From the IMG/VR virus record IMGVR_UViG_3300037805_000644, positions 62,001-126,000 of that record: DNA of 64,000 nt; one strand, 5' to 3'. How positions within the stretch are numbered: position 1 is the first letter of the stretch; each line of letters opens with the position of its first letter. The DNA comes from a virus. The notes beneath the pieces are model-generated. The model was given only the letters and a program-made list of their open reading frames with translations. It made no database searches and had not been told where the DNA came from. The translations under genes were made by a program, and so were the position numbers. Of the stretch, positions 63,353 through 64,000 are shown in pieces.

Positions 63353-64000
63353 ATGAGCCAGGACACCACCCGCTGCTACACCATCCCAGCCCACAATGAG
63401 GCCGAGTTGCAGAAGCGCCTGAACCTCATGGGTCGACGGGCGGCCAAGCTCGGTCTCCCTGCCCCCACGGCAACTCAGACGGCAGTCGAGTTCCGCCCCG
63501 TTCGGAAAAACGGCAAGCCCGTCCTCACCAGCTCGGGTGAAGCCGTCACCTCCAAGTGGCTCACCTTTGAGGTGAGCGCGGCCATTGTCAAGCTGGCCGG
63601 TTGGACCTTCCTGGGCACCGTCGAGCACACCCCCCATGGGAACATCCTCCGGGCCACTCCGGCGGGTGGTGACCTGGACCTCACCAAGTTCCGCAAGGAC
63701 AAGCCCACCTGCGACCACTGCAACACAAACCGGCAACGCAAGGACACCTACCTGGTTCTCCACGAGACCGGGGAGATTCGGCGAGTTGGCAAGAGCTGCA
63801 TCCAGGCGTTCCTGGGCAAGGATGCCCTGTCCAGCCTGACCTATGAGATTCAGCTCGATGATCTCGATGAGCTGGAAGAGTTCGGCGGGTTCGGGCGCTG
63901 CACGCCCTTCTACGGCATTGGGGATGTCTTGAGCACCACTGCCACCACCATCCGCCGCTTGGGGTGGGTGCCCCGCAGCAAGGCAGATGAGGGCTCCTGG
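63353..64000 (+). CDS. Phage CxxC zinc-binding-type protein, N-terminal 216 residues (runs off the right edge)
   Basis: The ATG at 63353 has a strong GAAGGAGG site 4-5 nt upstream, and the frame is open to the window end. Residues 1-110 form an N-terminal domain (FEVSAAIVKLAGWTFLGTVE). Residues 117-155 read KPTCDHCNTNRQRKDTYLVL and then RVGKSCIQAFLG. The C120-x2-C123, R-x-R-K-D-T-Y and V-G-x-x-C149-x-x-x-F-L-G elements form a conserved zinc-binding-like module that I recall from many actinobacteriophage and plasmid proteins of unsettled function. After it comes an acidic helix (LDDLDELEEFGGFG). A nucleic-acid-metabolism role is plausible, but the sequence shown does not prove it. Confidence 0.83.
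   Translation, partial: MSQDTTRCYTIPAHNEAELQKRLNLMGRRAAKLGLPAPTATQTAVEFRPVRKNGKPVLTSSGEAVTSKWLTFEVSAAIVKLAGWTFLGTVEHTPHGNILRATPAGGDLDLTKFRKDKPTCDHCNTNRQRKDTYLVLHETGEIRRVGKSCIQAFLGKDALSSLTYEIQLDDLDELEEFGGFGRCTPFYGIGDVLSTTATTIRRLGWVPRSKADEGSW

Noticed and set aside
1-64000. Contractile injection system or tailocin instead of a phage
   Set aside because: A full-length tape measure, chaperone-like genes, and non-structural regulatory and CxxC genes immediately next to the module fit a phage better. Without capsid genes in view this is not proven.
1-64000. CRISPR arrays, tRNA genes, insertion sequences or integrase/attachment sites
   Set aside because: The window is almost fully coding. No spaced repeats, transposase or recombinase motifs, or non-coding stretch long enough for such elements were seen. 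A tRNA search by software could still find a gene missed by eye.

Overview
The window is part of a tailed bacteriophage genome with roughly 60% GC (judged by eye). About 61 kb is a single tail and baseplate morphogenesis module. The host cannot be named from the sequence. No terminase, portal, capsid, polymerase or tail sheath gene is visible, so the whole genome must be much larger than this window and is probably jumbo-class (inference). Coding density is very high, genes abut or overlap by 1-17 nt, and no gene-free stretch exceeds about 130 bases.

The tail module lies on the minus strand and reads right to left from about 61144 to beyond position 1. It starts with a gp19-like tail tube (60314-61144), a small helical protein, two proteins resembling tail assembly chaperones (57327-59933) and a 1059-residue tape measure protein (54148-57327). 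Two paralogous hub or tube-initiator type proteins follow (52013-54142). Next comes a 1731-residue baseplate hub whose first barrel appears to carry an inserted M15-type peptidoglycan peptidase (46821-52016), then the OB-fold/beta-structure central spike (44425-46821) and a small hydrophobic protein. A 3755-residue giant virion protein (32547-43814) follows, with several unrecognised structural proteins and a ParB/sulfiredoxin-like protein (27349-32550). Further left are a gp25-like wedge protein (24772-25884), the baseplate J protein (21256-24768), a GNAT-like acetyltransferase (20687-21256), a gpI-like wedge protein (19257-20687), a beta-helix tailspike (16115-19204) and a run of very large peripheral virion proteins (1-16060). 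J, gp25-like and gp19-like proteins together point to a contractile tail.

Two plus-strand regions break the pattern. A compact five-gene island (26013-27348) sits inside the baseplate module. It encodes small proteins including a zinc-ribbon/HTH protein and a cysteine-cluster protein. From 61267 onward are non-structural genes: a tandem-HTH protein, a possible winged-helix protein, two small helical proteins separated by a very strong intrinsic terminator, and the start of a CxxC-containing phage protein that runs off the window.

Points most worth following up are: the GNAT-like gene flanked exactly by a 16-bp direct repeat at its start and stop junctions; the lysin inserted in the hub; the exceptional size of the baseplate proteins, including an 11.3-kb gene; a small beta module reused across several of them; and a codon-context bias in which tyrosine TAC is usually preceded by T rather than C.
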